From Latilactobacillus sakei (lineage in GTDB: Bacteria > Bacillota > Bacilli > Lactobacillales > Lactobacillaceae): DNA of 64,000 nt. The notes beneath the pieces were generated by a model. That model did not search any database. It saw nothing but the letters and a program-made list of their open reading frames with translations, and had not been told where the DNA came from. Both the position numbers and the translations under genes were made by a program. This document shows positions 8,410 to 17,095 of this stretch, one piece after another (the stretch's first letter is position 1; every line of letters begins with the position of its first letter). The stretch lies in NCBI GenBank assembly GCA_002953655.1, contig CP025839.1:930001-994000 (forward strand). The letters are read 5' to 3'.

Positions 8410-9837
8410 ATGGCGTTAAGTTATGCAGATAATCCGCAGGTTCAAAAGAATCGTTGGCGGATATTAACGGCGGTGGGGCTTTTTACCTTCATGGCCACCC
8501 TTGATGGGAGTATCGTCAATATTGCGTTACCTGTCATGAGTCGGGATTTGAAAATTCCGATGAATCAATCAGAATGGATTGTCTCGATATATTTGATTAT
8601 GATTTGTGCTTTATTGCTATTATTTGGTAAAGTTGGCGATGCCTTCGGGAAAGTTAAAGTTTTCAAGATTGGGACTTTTCTTTTCGTATTAGGCTCATTA
8701 CTATGTGGGTTTAACGGTGGCCTACCATTGTTACTTGGTGCGCGGGTCGTTCAAGCGCTAGGGGCTTCAATGACCATGAGTAATAATAACGGGATTATCA
8801 CCGAAGTTTTCCCATTAAAAGAACGGGGCCGGGCATTAGGGTTAACCGGCTCATTTGTGGCTTTAGGCAGTATCGCGGGTCCCGGGATTGGTGGTTTGAT
8901 CCTCGCACACTTTAGTTGGGGCTATATTTTCTGGATTAACGTGCCAATTGGTATTTTAACGATTATTTTTGGGCATTTTATTTTACCAAAAGATATTATT
9001 AAAACGCACGAAAAAATTGATTATGCCGGATTTGTTAGTTTTGCGGCCTTGATTGTCAGCTTATTCCTTGGCATTTTTATCGGCCAACAAATTGGTTTTA
9101 CATCACCAATCATTTTAACGGCTTTTGTGGTAGCCTTAATCAGTGCCGGAATCTTTGTTTGGATCGAACAACATGTTGAACAGCCCTTATTATCATTTAG
9201 ATTATTCAAGAATGTTGATTTTAGCTTAAGTTTGCTATGTGCATTCTTAATTTTTGTCGTCAATTTCTTCTTCAACGTCATTTCGCCATTCTATTTGGAA
9301 AATGCATTGGGCTTAGCGCCTAATTTGGCCGGTTATAGTTTAATGATTTTCCCAATCGTACAGGTGGTTGTGGCCCCAATTGCCGGTAGTATTTCAGATA
9401 AAATTGGTCCAGAATTATTAACCTTTGTCGGCTTGATTTTAATCTCAATTAGCCAAGTCGGTTATATGTTGATGAATTTACAAACGCCAATTTGGTTATT
9501 CATGTTCTTTGTCGGTTTAGTCGGACTGGGCAATGGGATTTTTCAAGCCCCCAATAATACAATTGTCATGAGTTCAGTTGGGGTTCAAGACTTAGGCGTT
9601 GCTGGTGGGATTAACGCCTTAGCGCGTAACTTAGGGATGGTCTTTGGGATTTCATTATCGACAACGGTCTTGTACGCCGCAATGAGTCGTAATTACGGTC
9701 AAAAAGTAACGGGATACATTCCAGGGCATGCGGACGTCTTCATTGCTGGGATGCATGATGCCTTCATGGTCGCCTTGGTTATTTGCTTGATTGCGACAGC
9801 CTTAACAGGATGGCGGATGCTGAAACATCGTCATTAA
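8410..9837 (+). CDS. MFS multidrug efflux permease, DHA2 (EmrB/QacA) family
   Basis: A 475-residue integral membrane protein of the 14-helix drug:H+ antiporter type. Family signs are LDGSIVNIALPVMSRDL in helix 1, motif A GKVGDAFGKVKVF after helix 2, and motif C-like GSFVALGSIAGPGIGG in helix 5. It probably exports hydrophobic or cationic toxicants; the substrate cannot be read from sequence. The gene is monocistronic, between the tyrS repeat array and a bidirectional terminator. No neighbouring regulator is seen. Confidence 0.88.
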   Translation: MALSYADNPQVQKNRWRILTAVGLFTFMATLDGSIVNIALPVMSRDLKIPMNQSEWIVSIYLIMICALLLLFGKVGDAFGKVKVFKIGTFLFVLGSLLCGFNGGLPLLLGARVVQALGASMTMSNNNGIITEVFPLKERGRALGLTGSFVALGSIAGPGIGGLILAHFSWGYIFWINVPIGILTIIFGHFILPKDIIKTHEKIDYAGFVSFAALIVSLFLGIFIGQQIGFTSPIILTAFVVALISAGIFVWIEQHVEQPLLSFRLFKNVDFSLSLLCAFLIFVVNFFFNVISPFYLENALGLAPNLAGYSLMIFPIVQVVVAPIAGSISDKIGPELLTFVGLILISISQVGYMLMNLQTPIWLFMFFVGLVGLGNGIFQAPNNTIVMSSVGVQDLGVAGGINALARNLGMVFGISLSTTVLYAAMSRNYGQKVTGYIPGHADVFIAGMHDAFMVALVICLIATALTGWRMLKHRH

Positions 9838-9840
9838 AAT

Positions 9841-9877
9841 AAAAGCCATCAATTCTTTTAGGAATTGATGGCTTTTT
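9841..9877. terminator. Bidirectional terminator between convergent genes
   Basis: AAAAGCCATCAATTC (9841-9855) pairs with GAATTGATGGCTTTT (9862-9876). It serves the MFS gene on the plus strand and the membrane protein gene on the minus strand. The stop codon of the latter (9858-9860) lies in the loop. Confidence 0.9.
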
Positions 9878-10730
9878 CGTTAGCTGAAATTTGGCGGCTC
9901 TTAATCAAATACTGTGCGAGCGTTATGATAATTAGGACGTTACTGAACTGAAAATGATAACGCTGGAGCGGTAATCCGACAAGAAGGACTAATAAGAAGA
10001 TTAAGTAGCCTTTTTGCCGTACGGTTTGAGCAGGATTACGATTAATGAAAACCCCTATCATTAGGGCGAATTTAAAAAAGAGTGTGATGAAGTAAAATAG
10101 GTTAAACGCTGGGCCTGATGGTGCGCTAAGTTTTAAGTAGTTACTTAGGATTAAACCCCATAAATTAATGATTAAGTAAAGATGGCGTTTGGAAAAGGCG
10201 ATTGGTTTGAAGGCCGTTTTTGTGATAAATAATCGTGTAAAAAGCCAGATGCCCCAAATGCCGATTAGGGTTTGACTAAGATAAACAAGCATTAAAATGA
10301 AAGTAATTCGAGAATTAAAAACCGCTGCTACTGCTGTTATACCAACACTTGTGTTGGTGAAAAAAGCAACGACGGTGAGTGTGATATCAGATAATCCAAG
10401 GATCAATAAACTCGTCAAGGCGAGTGATGCGTTAATTTGACATCTTATCTGATAAATTAAAATGGCTAATAATAAGCATAATAGTACGGCTGTCATATTA
10501 GCTACCAATATGCCTTTTGTCCCCATAATACTGACAATCGAATAAGACGATTCAAAGAAAGGAAATCCCCAAAATAGATTTTCGTTACCAGTTAGATTAA
10601 TTAGACTGGTGTATAGTTCGCCGGTCAGCCGGATGACACTCATACTAATCTGGCCTAGAAGAATGATTAATAAAAACCAATGACTGACGCGGGGATGACC
10701 AATAATTTTCCAATTTTTCTTTTTAAACAT
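9858..10730 (-). CDS. Multi-pass membrane protein, unknown function
   Basis: A 290-residue protein with about eight hydrophobic segments and a basic N-terminus (MFKKKNWKIIGHPR), so it is probably an integral membrane protein with the N-terminus inside. No family is recognised. Its last five codons (KAINS) are made from one arm of the terminator hairpin shared with the convergent MFS gene. It is separated from the upstream telA gene by a terminator, so it is probably transcribed alone from the 10731-10775 gap. Confidence 0.7.
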   Translation of the reverse strand: MFKKKNWKIIGHPRVSHWFLLIILLGQISMSVIRLTGELYTSLINLTGNENLFWGFPFFESSYSIVSIMGTKGILVANMTAVLLCLLLAILIYQIRCQINASLALTSLLILGLSDITLTVVAFFTNTSVGITAVAAVFNSRITFILMLVYLSQTLIGIWGIWLFTRLFITKTAFKPIAFSKRHLYLIINLWGLILSNYLKLSAPSGPAFNLFYFITLFFKFALMIGVFINRNPAQTVRQKGYLIFLLVLLVGLPLQRYHFQFSNVLIIITLAQYLIKSRQISANEKAINS

Positions 10731-10774
10731 CTACAAGAACCCTACTTTCCAATATAAAAACTGATTATAACATA

Positions 10775-10800
10775 AAAAAGCACTCAGATGAGTGCTTTTA
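10775..10800 (-). terminator. Terminator after telA
   Basis: GCACT and AGTGC, with flanking A and T runs on both sides, form a short hairpin overlapping the telA stop codon. The T run on the minus strand follows the stem. Confidence 0.75.
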
Positions 10801-11994
10801 GTTGACGTTCTTAGGACCCGCGTTATTCGTTGTTTGGCCTTGTGTGTAGGCTAATAAATGATCACGTAAGTCATTTTCCATGTGGTTTAATTCTTTTTCA
10901 GCCATTTGCCGTTTTTCATGACCTTCTTGTTGAATCTTCAAGGTTTCTTGAAGGGTTTCGACTAAGTCGTTTTGGGTCTTTTGAAGGGTTTCGATATCAA
11001 CAACACCCCGTTCGTTTTCCTTAGCAGTTTCAATCGAAGACATCTTCAACATCGCACTATTTTTCTTCAAGAGATCGTTAGTTGTTTCGGAAACTTGGCG
11101 TTGTGCAGTGACCGCATCTTTTTGACGGAGGAGGGTCAAGGCGATTGCGACTTGGTTCTTCCAAAGTGGAATTGCGGTGTTAATTGAGGCTTGAATCTTT
11201 TCAGCGAGCGCTTGGTTCGTATTTTGAATTAAGCGAATTTGTGGCGCTTGTTGGAGCGTAATTTGACGGGCTAACTCTAAATCATAAGTCCGCTTTTCAA
11301 GCCGGTTCTTAAATTGATTGAGATCATTGACCTCTTGCACAGCCATTTGGTTGTTATCATTTTCGGCTTTCGCCATGGCAGCTGGAATCTCAGTTTGATC
11401 GAGGGCTTGTAACTTGAGTTGACCAGCGGCGATGTAGATATTAAGTGCATCAAAGTAGGCTTTGTTTTTAGCGTATAGCCCTTCCAATGTTTCGTTATCA
11501 CGCATTAAACCGTCTTTTTCTTTTTCCAGTTTGATCGCAATCCCGTCGATTTGAGCACCAATCTTTTGATACTTAGCAGTGACTTCGTAAACTGATTTTT
11601 TAATCTTACCAAACATTCGTTTGAAAACGTTGCTGTCTTCAGCCCGTAATTCGTCCGGGTTAGCTTCGTTTAGACGATACATCAACGAGGTCAGTGCGTC
11701 GCCGATTTCACCAGTTTCTTGGCTTTGAACTTGATTCAACATTGTTTGCGAAAAAGCACCTAGTTTCTTTTGAGCCTGGGCGCCGTAATTGAGAACTGCT
11801 TGTTGATCGTTAACGTCTAATTGTTCAGCCAATTGTTGGGCTTGTTGTTGTTGTTCAGGGGAGAGTTGGTTTAGTAATTCTTCACCTGATTTTTTGGTAA
11901 CTGTTTCTTCAGTAACGGCAGGGGCCGCTTGATCAAATGGGTCCTTTAATAAATCACTCATTAAATCATCTTGTTTTTCGGTAACGTCTGTCAT
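10798..11994 (-). CDS. telA: TelA-family protein (toxic anion resistance family)
   Basis: A 398-residue soluble, mainly helical protein. It starts with an acidic, Gln-rich region and continues with long coiled-coil segments, as in the TelA family first linked to tellurite resistance. The true role is thought to lie in envelope stress tolerance. Its ATG overlaps the stop of the upstream xpaC-like gene by one base (TAATG), so the two are translationally coupled. This pairing is common in Firmicutes and supports the call. A terminator follows. Confidence 0.88.
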   Translation of the reverse strand: MTDVTEKQDDLMSDLLKDPFDQAAPAVTEETVTKKSGEELLNQLSPEQQQQAQQLAEQLDVNDQQAVLNYGAQAQKKLGAFSQTMLNQVQSQETGEIGDALTSLMYRLNEANPDELRAEDSNVFKRMFGKIKKSVYEVTAKYQKIGAQIDGIAIKLEKEKDGLMRDNETLEGLYAKNKAYFDALNIYIAAGQLKLQALDQTEIPAAMAKAENDNNQMAVQEVNDLNQFKNRLEKRTYDLELARQITLQQAPQIRLIQNTNQALAEKIQASINTAIPLWKNQVAIALTLLRQKDAVTAQRQVSETTNDLLKKNSAMLKMSSIETAKENERGVVDIETLQKTQNDLVETLQETLKIQQEGHEKRQMAEKELNHMENDLRDHLLAYTQGQTTNNAGPKNVN

Positions 11995-12677
11995 TAGTTT
12001 TCCTCCTTGTGGTCAGGGGTTGTTTGTTGTTTTGCAACTGAGATTTCAGTGTCGAGATCGTCTAAATCATCGGCCACAAAAGTTGCGTAATCTTGCTTAA
12101 TTTGTTGGCTCAAAGCATCGATTGCTTCGGCAGATTTATCCAAAACAGCGTAAGTATCAGTCGTCTTAACTTCATGATGACTAATCTCGATGAATTTGCG
12201 CGTTAATTCATTAATGGAAGGTAAGTGACGATAGAGAAAATCGCTGGCTAAGTGCAAGCGTTTGGGTTCCTTGACGATTGCTTGGAACATAGCTTGACTG
12301 ACACGCGTTGTTTCTTGATTTAAATCAATCGCCTTTAATTTAGGAAGAGCTTGCATGTTAGTTGCTAAAGCTTGAACTTCAATTTCGGCTTGGTGCATTG
12401 TTGATCTGAAGAAATCAATCTCATCATCACTCATGCCGGCATCTTGATAGTGCTTCAACATTTTATCTGAAATTTTGTGATTTGTTTTGTATTGGGGTTG
12501 TTGCTTAAGGCGTTTAAAACTGATTAGCATGTAGACCGCAGCGAGTAAGACACCTAGGCCGACCCACAAGAAGTTATCCCAATCGCCATAGAAATCAAAA
12601 AGAGTTGCGAACGTTGGAATTGAAACTGCCATAATTAGAAAGCCAATACACCATATTTTTATTTTTTTAAACATCAT
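11994..12677 (-). CDS. xpaC: XpaC-like membrane protein (5-bromo-4-chloroindolyl phosphate hydrolysis family)
   Basis: A 227-residue protein with two hydrophobic segments near the N-terminus (about 10-28 and 38-52) and a cytoplasmic helical domain. It fits the XpaC family, whose usual partner is telA, found here one base downstream. The family name comes from a phosphatase phenotype and does not establish an enzyme activity. The ribosome site AGGAG lies six bases before ATGATG. It starts the minus-strand pair, divergent from the NUDIX gene. Confidence 0.82.
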   Translation of the reverse strand: MMFKKIKIWCIGFLIMAVSIPTFATLFDFYGDWDNFLWVGLGVLLAAVYMLISFKRLKQQPQYKTNHKISDKMLKHYQDAGMSDDEIDFFRSTMHQAEIEVQALATNMQALPKLKAIDLNQETTRVSQAMFQAIVKEPKRLHLASDFLYRHLPSINELTRKFIEISHHEVKTTDTYAVLDKSAEAIDALSQQIKQDYATFVADDLDDLDTEISVAKQQTTPDHKEEN

Positions 12678-12864
12678 TGTCAGCTCCTAAATTTATATTG
12701 ATGAGTTCATTTTAACAGTAATTTCATCAAAAAGGTATCAGCCTAAGGATGGATATTTAATCCCAACCAAATAATGAACTTTTACGGACTGATAGCGGAC
12801 GATTTCAAAAGCGCGTATAATGATTGACAAGAATGCAAACTTAATTAAAGGTGGCTAATTTTAA

Positions 12865-13407
12865 ATGTCTTATGAGGAAAAGGTATTATCTGAAGAAACA
12901 CTTTTTAAAGGGCATGTGATTGATCTGGCGGTTCAACAAGTTGCCTTACCTGATGGTCAAACCGCCAGTCGCGAAATTGTCTATCACCATGGTGCGGTGG
13001 GGATTATTCCAATCACAACTGATGGTGAGCTATTATTGGTACGACAATGGCGCGCACCAATGCAACGTGAAACCCTTGAAATTCCAGCAGGAAAAATTGA
13101 TTTAGGTGAAACGGACTTGGCTAAAGTTGCTTTACGAGAATTAAATGAAGAAACAGGCTTAACAACGGCTAATTTGCAAGAAATTGCTGAATTCTTTACA
13201 TCGCCAGGTTTTTCTAATGAAAAAATGACGCTCTTTTATACGACGGCGCTAACACCGGTGGCTAATAAACGCCCGTTAGATGATGATGAGTTTTTGAATG
13301 TTGAACGTTTAACACTTGCACAAGCGCAAGCAGCTGTTAAGAGTGGGCTCATTTGTGATGCCAAAACAATTATGGCGCTATACTACTGGCAATTACAAAG
13401 CAAATAG
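12865..13407 (+). CDS. NUDIX hydrolase, ADP-ribose pyrophosphatase type
   Basis: A 180-residue cytosolic hydrolase, probably splitting ADP-ribose into AMP and ribose-5-phosphate, as NudF relatives do. The NUDIX box is AGKIDLGETDLA followed by ALRELNEETGL. The interval between the first Glu and the RE pair is one residue longer than the textbook pattern. A TATAAT at 12816-12821 is a likely -10 element; no clear -35 is visible. It is the first of three co-directional genes (this gene, a small membrane protein, mtnN). Confidence 0.88.
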   Translation: MSYEEKVLSEETLFKGHVIDLAVQQVALPDGQTASREIVYHHGAVGIIPITTDGELLLVRQWRAPMQRETLEIPAGKIDLGETDLAKVALRELNEETGLTTANLQEIAEFFTSPGFSNEKMTLFYTTALTPVANKRPLDDDEFLNVERLTLAQAQAAVKSGLICDAKTIMALYYWQLQSK

Positions 13408-13418
13408 GAGGGCTGACA

Positions 13419-13709
13419 ATGGCTAATGAACCGAGTACGCGTGAAGCTTACCGCCAACAAAAAGAGGCGGCAGAAGCGGCTTTTAAACAACGCGATCAAG
13501 AACGGTTAAGAACCGAACGGGAATATGCCCGACAAAAGCAAAAGGCAGCCTTTAAAGCTGTGACTGAAGACGCCCCCGAAAAGAAGCGGCGGCGTGAGAA
13601 AAAAGAAGACCTCCCAGCTGTTAAACGCTTGAAGTATCGTTTGAACTGGGCGATCGGCATTACATTGGGATTAATTATAATCGTTTACTTGATCTTGTTT
13701 TTCCTATAA
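13419..13709 (+). CDS. Small tail-anchored, highly charged membrane protein
   Basis: A 96-residue protein of unknown function. Residues 1-70 are very rich in Lys, Arg, Glu and Gln and should form a long helix or coiled coil. Residues about 75-96 form a single C-terminal membrane helix (WAIGITLGLIIIVYLILFFL). This suggests a cytosolic charged domain anchored at the C-terminus. The ribosome site AGGAGGG precedes the ATG. The gene sits 11 bp after the NUDIX gene and 42 bp before mtnN. Confidence 0.75.
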   Translation: MANEPSTREAYRQQKEAAEAAFKQRDQERLRTEREYARQKQKAAFKAVTEDAPEKKRRREKKEDLPAVKRLKYRLNWAIGITLGLIIIVYLILFFL

Positions 13710-13751
13710 AATGGTAAAGTCGATTATTTTTAGGAAACGGAGAATATTAAT

Positions 13752-14444
13752 ATGAAAATTAGTGTCGTTTGTGCCATGGAAGAAGAAATTCGGACGTTAT
13801 TAACGCAGTTAGAAGACGTTCAAGAACATACAGTGGCAGGCAATACCTTCTATAAAGGCCATTTGTACGGTCATGAAGTCACATTAGTTGAATCAGGGAT
13901 TGGTAAAGTGCAAGCTGGGATGACAACGGCGATTTTATTAGCCGAAGAAAAACCAGATGTTGTGATTAATACCGGTTCAGCTGGTGGGATTGGCGAAGGC
14001 TTACACATCGGTGACGTTGTGATTTCAAGTCAAGTCGCATACCATGATGCTGAAGCAACGGCCTTTGGTTATTTACCAGGTCAATTACCGCAACAACCCC
14101 AACGTTTTGAAGGGGATGCTGACACAATTAAGCAAATTGAAGCGGCTGCCAAAGCAGTTGACTTACAACCACGTGTTGGTTTAATCGTCACGGGGGACCA
14201 ATTTATCGCCAGCCAAGATAAAATCAAAGCAATTAAAGAAATCTATCCAGAAGCCCTTTCTTGTGAAATGGAAGGCGCAGCGATTGGCCAAGTGGCAACC
14301 CAATTTGGCATTCCATTTGTTGTTATCCGCGCCATGAGTGATGTTGGTGATGAAGATGCCGGTGTAACGTTTGACGAATTCATCGTAGAAGCCGGTCAAA
14401 AATCAGCAGCAATGCTCCTCAACTTCTTGAAGAATATTAAATAA
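13752..14444 (+). CDS. mtnN: 5'-methylthioadenosine / S-adenosylhomocysteine nucleosidase
   Basis: Cleaves methylthioadenosine and S-adenosylhomocysteine to adenine and the thioribose product, in methyl cycle recycling. The 230-residue protein has AMEEEI (Glu about 12), the purine/ribose-binding segment EMEGAAIGQ (about 172-180), and AMSDVGDED with the catalytic Asp (about 196). All are characteristic of MtnN/Pfs. Two copies of the intergenic hairpin element follow before the next terminator. Confidence 0.96.
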   Translation: MKISVVCAMEEEIRTLLTQLEDVQEHTVAGNTFYKGHLYGHEVTLVESGIGKVQAGMTTAILLAEEKPDVVINTGSAGGIGEGLHIGDVVISSQVAYHDAEATAFGYLPGQLPQQPQRFEGDADTIKQIEAAAKAVDLQPRVGLIVTGDQFIASQDKIKAIKEIYPEALSCEMEGAAIGQVATQFGIPFVVIRAMSDVGDEDAGVTFDEFIVEAGQKSAAMLLNFLKNIK

Positions 14445-14449
14445 GAATG

Positions 14450-14564
14450 AGTGCGTTTCAAGCTGGTTAGCTTTTGAGCATTAGCACAGGGGAGCGAATA
14501 AGCGACAAGGTCGCTTATTTGATTCACAGGGCTAAGCGCAGAAAGTTAGCTTGAAAAGCACGTT
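14450..14564 (+). repeat. Intergenic hairpin element, copy E
   Basis: A textbook copy, 114 bp from GTGC to the final GTT. Outer stem GTTTCAAGCT / AGCTTGAAA, TTAGC / GCTAA second helix, and a perfect central stem AATAAGCGAC / GTCGCTTATT. It lies 5 bp after the mtnN stop. Confidence 0.88.
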
Positions 14565-14573
14565 AAAAAAAGA

Positions 14574-14634
14574 AGTGTGTTTGAAACGGGATGACTCTGA
14601 GCATTAGCACAGGGAAACAAATGAGCGACCGAGT
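14574..14634 (+). repeat. Intergenic hairpin element, copy F (5' half only)
   Basis: GTGTGTTTGAAACGG, GACTCTGAGCATTAGCACAG and AAATGAGCGAC match the 5' half of the other copies. The 3' half is absent: the sequence passes straight into a terminator stem. It is separated from copy E by the usual A-rich linker, so this was probably a two-unit array that lost its end. Confidence 0.75.
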
Positions 14635-14667
14635 AAGTCTAGCTTTGATGCTAGGCTTATTTTTTTG
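14635..14667 (+). terminator. Terminator after the mtnN repeats
   Basis: AAGTCTAGC (14635-14643) pairs with GCTAGGCTT (14650-14658), loop TTTGAT, with a T run at 14660-14666. Confidence 0.85.
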
Positions 14668-14728
14668 GTAAAATAGTGATTTCTGGTAAACTAACGCTAA
14701 TCTAATAACTGGATGCGGAGGGTTACCA

Positions 14729-14968
14729 GTGACATTAGGTGGACAAGGGAAGCCCGTTGCGATTACTAAAAAAATGAGATGTAAAATCATTGCTTATAAT
14801 AAGGTATCGGCTGATTATGCTTATTTAGAAGGAGAGGGTAATCGAACGCTTGCTTATTGGCGAGCGGTTCATGACCCTTTTTTTGCGGCTGAATATGCCG
14901 AGTTACACCGAACATTTGAGCCAACGATCCCTTGTTTATGCGAGCGATTTATTGTTGTGAAAGTTTGA
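14729..14968 (+). pseudogene. ASCH-domain protein remnant (N-terminus missing)
   Basis: A 79-codon frame whose sequence (EGEGNRTLAYWRAVHDPFF, then FEPTIPCLCERF) matches the C-terminal half of ASCH-domain proteins, a fold related to RNA-binding PUA domains. Whole members are about 140-150 residues, so roughly the first 60 are missing. The GTG at 14729 with GGAGG upstream could allow translation, but an in-frame stop lies only about 12 codons upstream. It probably arose by the same deletion that truncated repeat copy F just before it. Confidence 0.65.
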
Positions 14969-15009
14969 GTTGTCGTGCAATAGCTTCGTTAAAATTAATT
15001 AGTATAAGT

Positions 15010-15045
15010 ATGCGGCTGTCTTTTTAAAGATAGCCGTATTTTTTT
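15010..15045 (+). terminator. Terminator after the ASCH remnant
   Basis: ATGCGGCTGTCTTT (15010-15023) pairs with AAAGATAGCCGTAT (15026-15039), followed by T residues. Confidence 0.85.
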
Positions 15046-15057
15046 AGAGTTTAAAAA

Positions 15058-15085
15058 TTGACAGAAATAAAATACGTGGTAATAT
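15058..15085 (+). promoter_or_regulatory. Promoter of the thiol redox operon
   Basis: A perfect TTGACA (15058-15063) and TAATAT (15080-15085) are separated by 16 bp. A 20-bp near-perfect dyad lies just downstream. Confidence 0.7.
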
Positions 15086-15091
15086 TTACCT

Positions 15092-15111
15092 ATTCAATGA
15101 ATTCGTTGAAT
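15092..15111. promoter_or_regulatory. Near-perfect dyad, candidate operator of the redox operon
   Basis: ATTCAATGAATTCGTTGAAT is a 20-bp inverted repeat with one mismatched pair. It spans the expected transcription start just after the -10 element, a typical place for a repressor to bind. The protein is unknown; no regulator gene lies next to the operon. Confidence 0.5.
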
Positions 15112-15146
15112 GAATTTTGATTTCAAAATAATGTGGAGGAACACTG

Positions 15147-15488
15147 ATGGAAAAATTACCGGTTATGAGTAAAAAAGCGCTAGATACAAAATTAAAACAG
15201 GGTAAATATGTATTAGTTTTTATGGCAGATTGGTGTCCTGACTGCCATTTTATTAAGCCTCACTTACCAGAAATTGAATCTGATTTTCCAGATTATCAGT
15301 TTATTGAGGTTGATCGCGACGAAAATATTGATTTGGCACAAGCGTTAAATATTTTTGGCATCCCAAGCTTCATCGCTTATCAAGATGGTTATGAAATCAG
15401 TCGATTAGTTAATAAAGAACGTAAAACGAAAGCAGAAGTTGAACAATTTTTAAATAATATTACTACTAATGGAGGTGCAGACAAATGA
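15147..15488 (+). CDS. Thioredoxin-like protein
   Basis: A 113-residue thioredoxin-fold protein with the active-site motif WCPDC (about residues 29-33) and the cis-proline segment GIPSF. There is no signal peptide, so it is cytosolic. CPDC differs from the CGPC of general thioredoxin, which suggests a specialised partner. The stop codon overlaps the start of the TrxB-like gene (ATGA), showing coupled translation. It is first in a four-gene redox operon with its own promoter. Confidence 0.88.
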   Translation: MEKLPVMSKKALDTKLKQGKYVLVFMADWCPDCHFIKPHLPEIESDFPDYQFIEVDRDENIDLAQALNIFGIPSFIAYQDGYEISRLVNKERKTKAEVEQFLNNITTNGGADK

Positions 15489-16429
15489 TGGATTATGACG
15501 TTATTGTAATCGGTGCTGGACCTGGGGGCATGACTGCGGCGATGTATGCTGCTCGGGCTAATTTGAAAGTAGCAATGCTTGATCGCGGTGTTTATGGTGG
15601 TCAAATGAATAATACAGATGATATTGAAAACTATCCGGGTTATCAGTCGATTAAAGGTCCTGAATTGGGAGAAAGAATGTATGAAACGGCTACTAATGCG
15701 GGGGTCGAATTTGTTTATGGCGATGTTCAAGAGGTGACAATTGATGAGCACCAGACTAAGCATATTCGTACTGATAGTGATGATTTCACAACTAAAGTAG
15801 TGATTATTGCAACAGGATCAACGAACCGCAAGTTGGGAGTTTTAGGGGAAGAAAAATACTCCGGCAAAGGGATCTCGTATTGTGCAGTTTGTGATGGGGC
15901 TTTCTTTAAAAATAAAAATGTGACGGTAGTTGGTGGTGGTGATTCCGCTATTTCGGAAGGTCTATATTTAGCCAATATCACCAAGAATGTTAACGTAATT
16001 CATCGCCGGGATGAATTACGCGCCCAAAAGGTGCTTCAAAACCGCGCCTTTGCAAATGATAAGATGGCTTTTACGTGGCATGCGGGTGTCACTGAAATTA
16101 TGGGTGATGATCAACATGTGACGGGGGTTAAGATGCTCGACAATGAAACTGGGGAAGAAAAAATAATCAATACTTCCGGTGTTTTCATTTACGTTGGGAA
16201 TGTTCCTAACAGCCAAATGTTTAAAAAGCTCAATATTACAGATGAAGCTGGTTGGATTGTGACAGATACCGAAATGGCAACGTCAATTCCTGGGATTTAC
16301 GCCGTTGGAGATGTCCGCCAGAAAAAATTACGCCAAATTACAACAGCAGTTGGGGATGGTGGAATCGCTGGGCAAAATGCTTTTGAATATATTGAACAGT
16401 TAAATTATGAGGCAACGATTAAACAATAG
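15485..16429 (+). CDS. Thioredoxin reductase-like flavoprotein
   Basis: A 314-residue FAD/NADPH oxidoreductase. It has GAGPGGMTAAMYAARANL (FAD site), CAVCDGAFF (redox CxxC, about 136-139), GGGDSAISEGLYL (NADPH site), and a C-terminal GIYAVGDVRQKKLRQ FAD motif. It probably passes electrons to the CPDC thioredoxin encoded just upstream. A housekeeping trxB is expected elsewhere, so the symbol is withheld. The start follows GGAGG with a 9-base gap. Confidence 0.9.
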   Translation: MMDYDVIVIGAGPGGMTAAMYAARANLKVAMLDRGVYGGQMNNTDDIENYPGYQSIKGPELGERMYETATNAGVEFVYGDVQEVTIDEHQTKHIRTDSDDFTTKVVIIATGSTNRKLGVLGEEKYSGKGISYCAVCDGAFFKNKNVTVVGGGDSAISEGLYLANITKNVNVIHRRDELRAQKVLQNRAFANDKMAFTWHAGVTEIMGDDQHVTGVKMLDNETGEEKIINTSGVFIYVGNVPNSQMFKKLNITDEAGWIVTDTEMATSIPGIYAVGDVRQKKLRQITTAVGDGGIAGQNAFEYIEQLNYEATIKQ

Positions 16430-16444
16430 AGGATGGTTATTGAA

Positions 16445-17095
16445 ATGGAAATTAAGTATTGGTCAGATATTGCGTGCCCTTTTTGTTATATCGGTTCGAA
16501 TCGGATGAAGCGGGCAATGAAAGAAATTGGAATTTACGATGACACACAATTAGTATTTAAATCTTTTGAGTTAGACCCAACGGCTCCTAAAGAGACAACT
16601 GAAGGCTATATTAATCACTTTACGCAAGGTAATCGAGCCTTGGAAGCACAAGCAAAAGATCAAATGGCTTATATTGAACAAATGGCTAAGGACGATGGGT
16701 TACCAATGGCAATTAATCGGGTTGTCCCAACAAATACGATTGATGCTCATCGATTAATTAAGTTGGCGGAAAGTAAAGAAAATCCGGTACTGACTGAAAA
16801 GGTCATCAAACGTTTTTATCAAGTTTACTTTAATGATGGGCAATCAATCGCGGATCATGCTATTTTATTAGCGGCTGCTACTGAAGTGGGATTGGATAAA
16901 AATGAAGTGAGCCAGGTTTTAAATTCGGATGACTATCACCAGGCTGTACTGGATGATGAAAATGAAGCACAGCAATTAGGGATTCATGCCGCCCCTTATT
17001 TTGTAATTAATAATAAGTACGCCATCAGTGGGGCGCAACCTTATGAGGCCTTTGTAAAAGCACTTAAGCAAATTCAATCAAAGGAGCAAGCATAA
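16445..17095 (+). CDS. DsbA/FrnE-family oxidoreductase
   Basis: A 216-residue cytosolic thioredoxin-fold protein of the FrnE-like DsbA group. It has ACPFCYIG (CPFC active site, about 11-14), FELDP after the first strand, and the late cis-Pro segment GIHAAPYFVI. The chosen ATG (16445) gives the standard N-terminus MEIKYWSDIACPFC; an upstream in-frame ATG at 16433 lies within the likely ribosome site. Its stop overlaps the start of the next small gene by one base. Confidence 0.87.
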   Translation: MEIKYWSDIACPFCYIGSNRMKRAMKEIGIYDDTQLVFKSFELDPTAPKETTEGYINHFTQGNRALEAQAKDQMAYIEQMAKDDGLPMAINRVVPTNTIDAHRLIKLAESKENPVLTEKVIKRFYQVYFNDGQSIADHAILLAAATEVGLDKNEVSQVLNSDDYHQAVLDDENEAQQLGIHAAPYFVINNKYAISGAQPYEAFVKALKQIQSKEQA

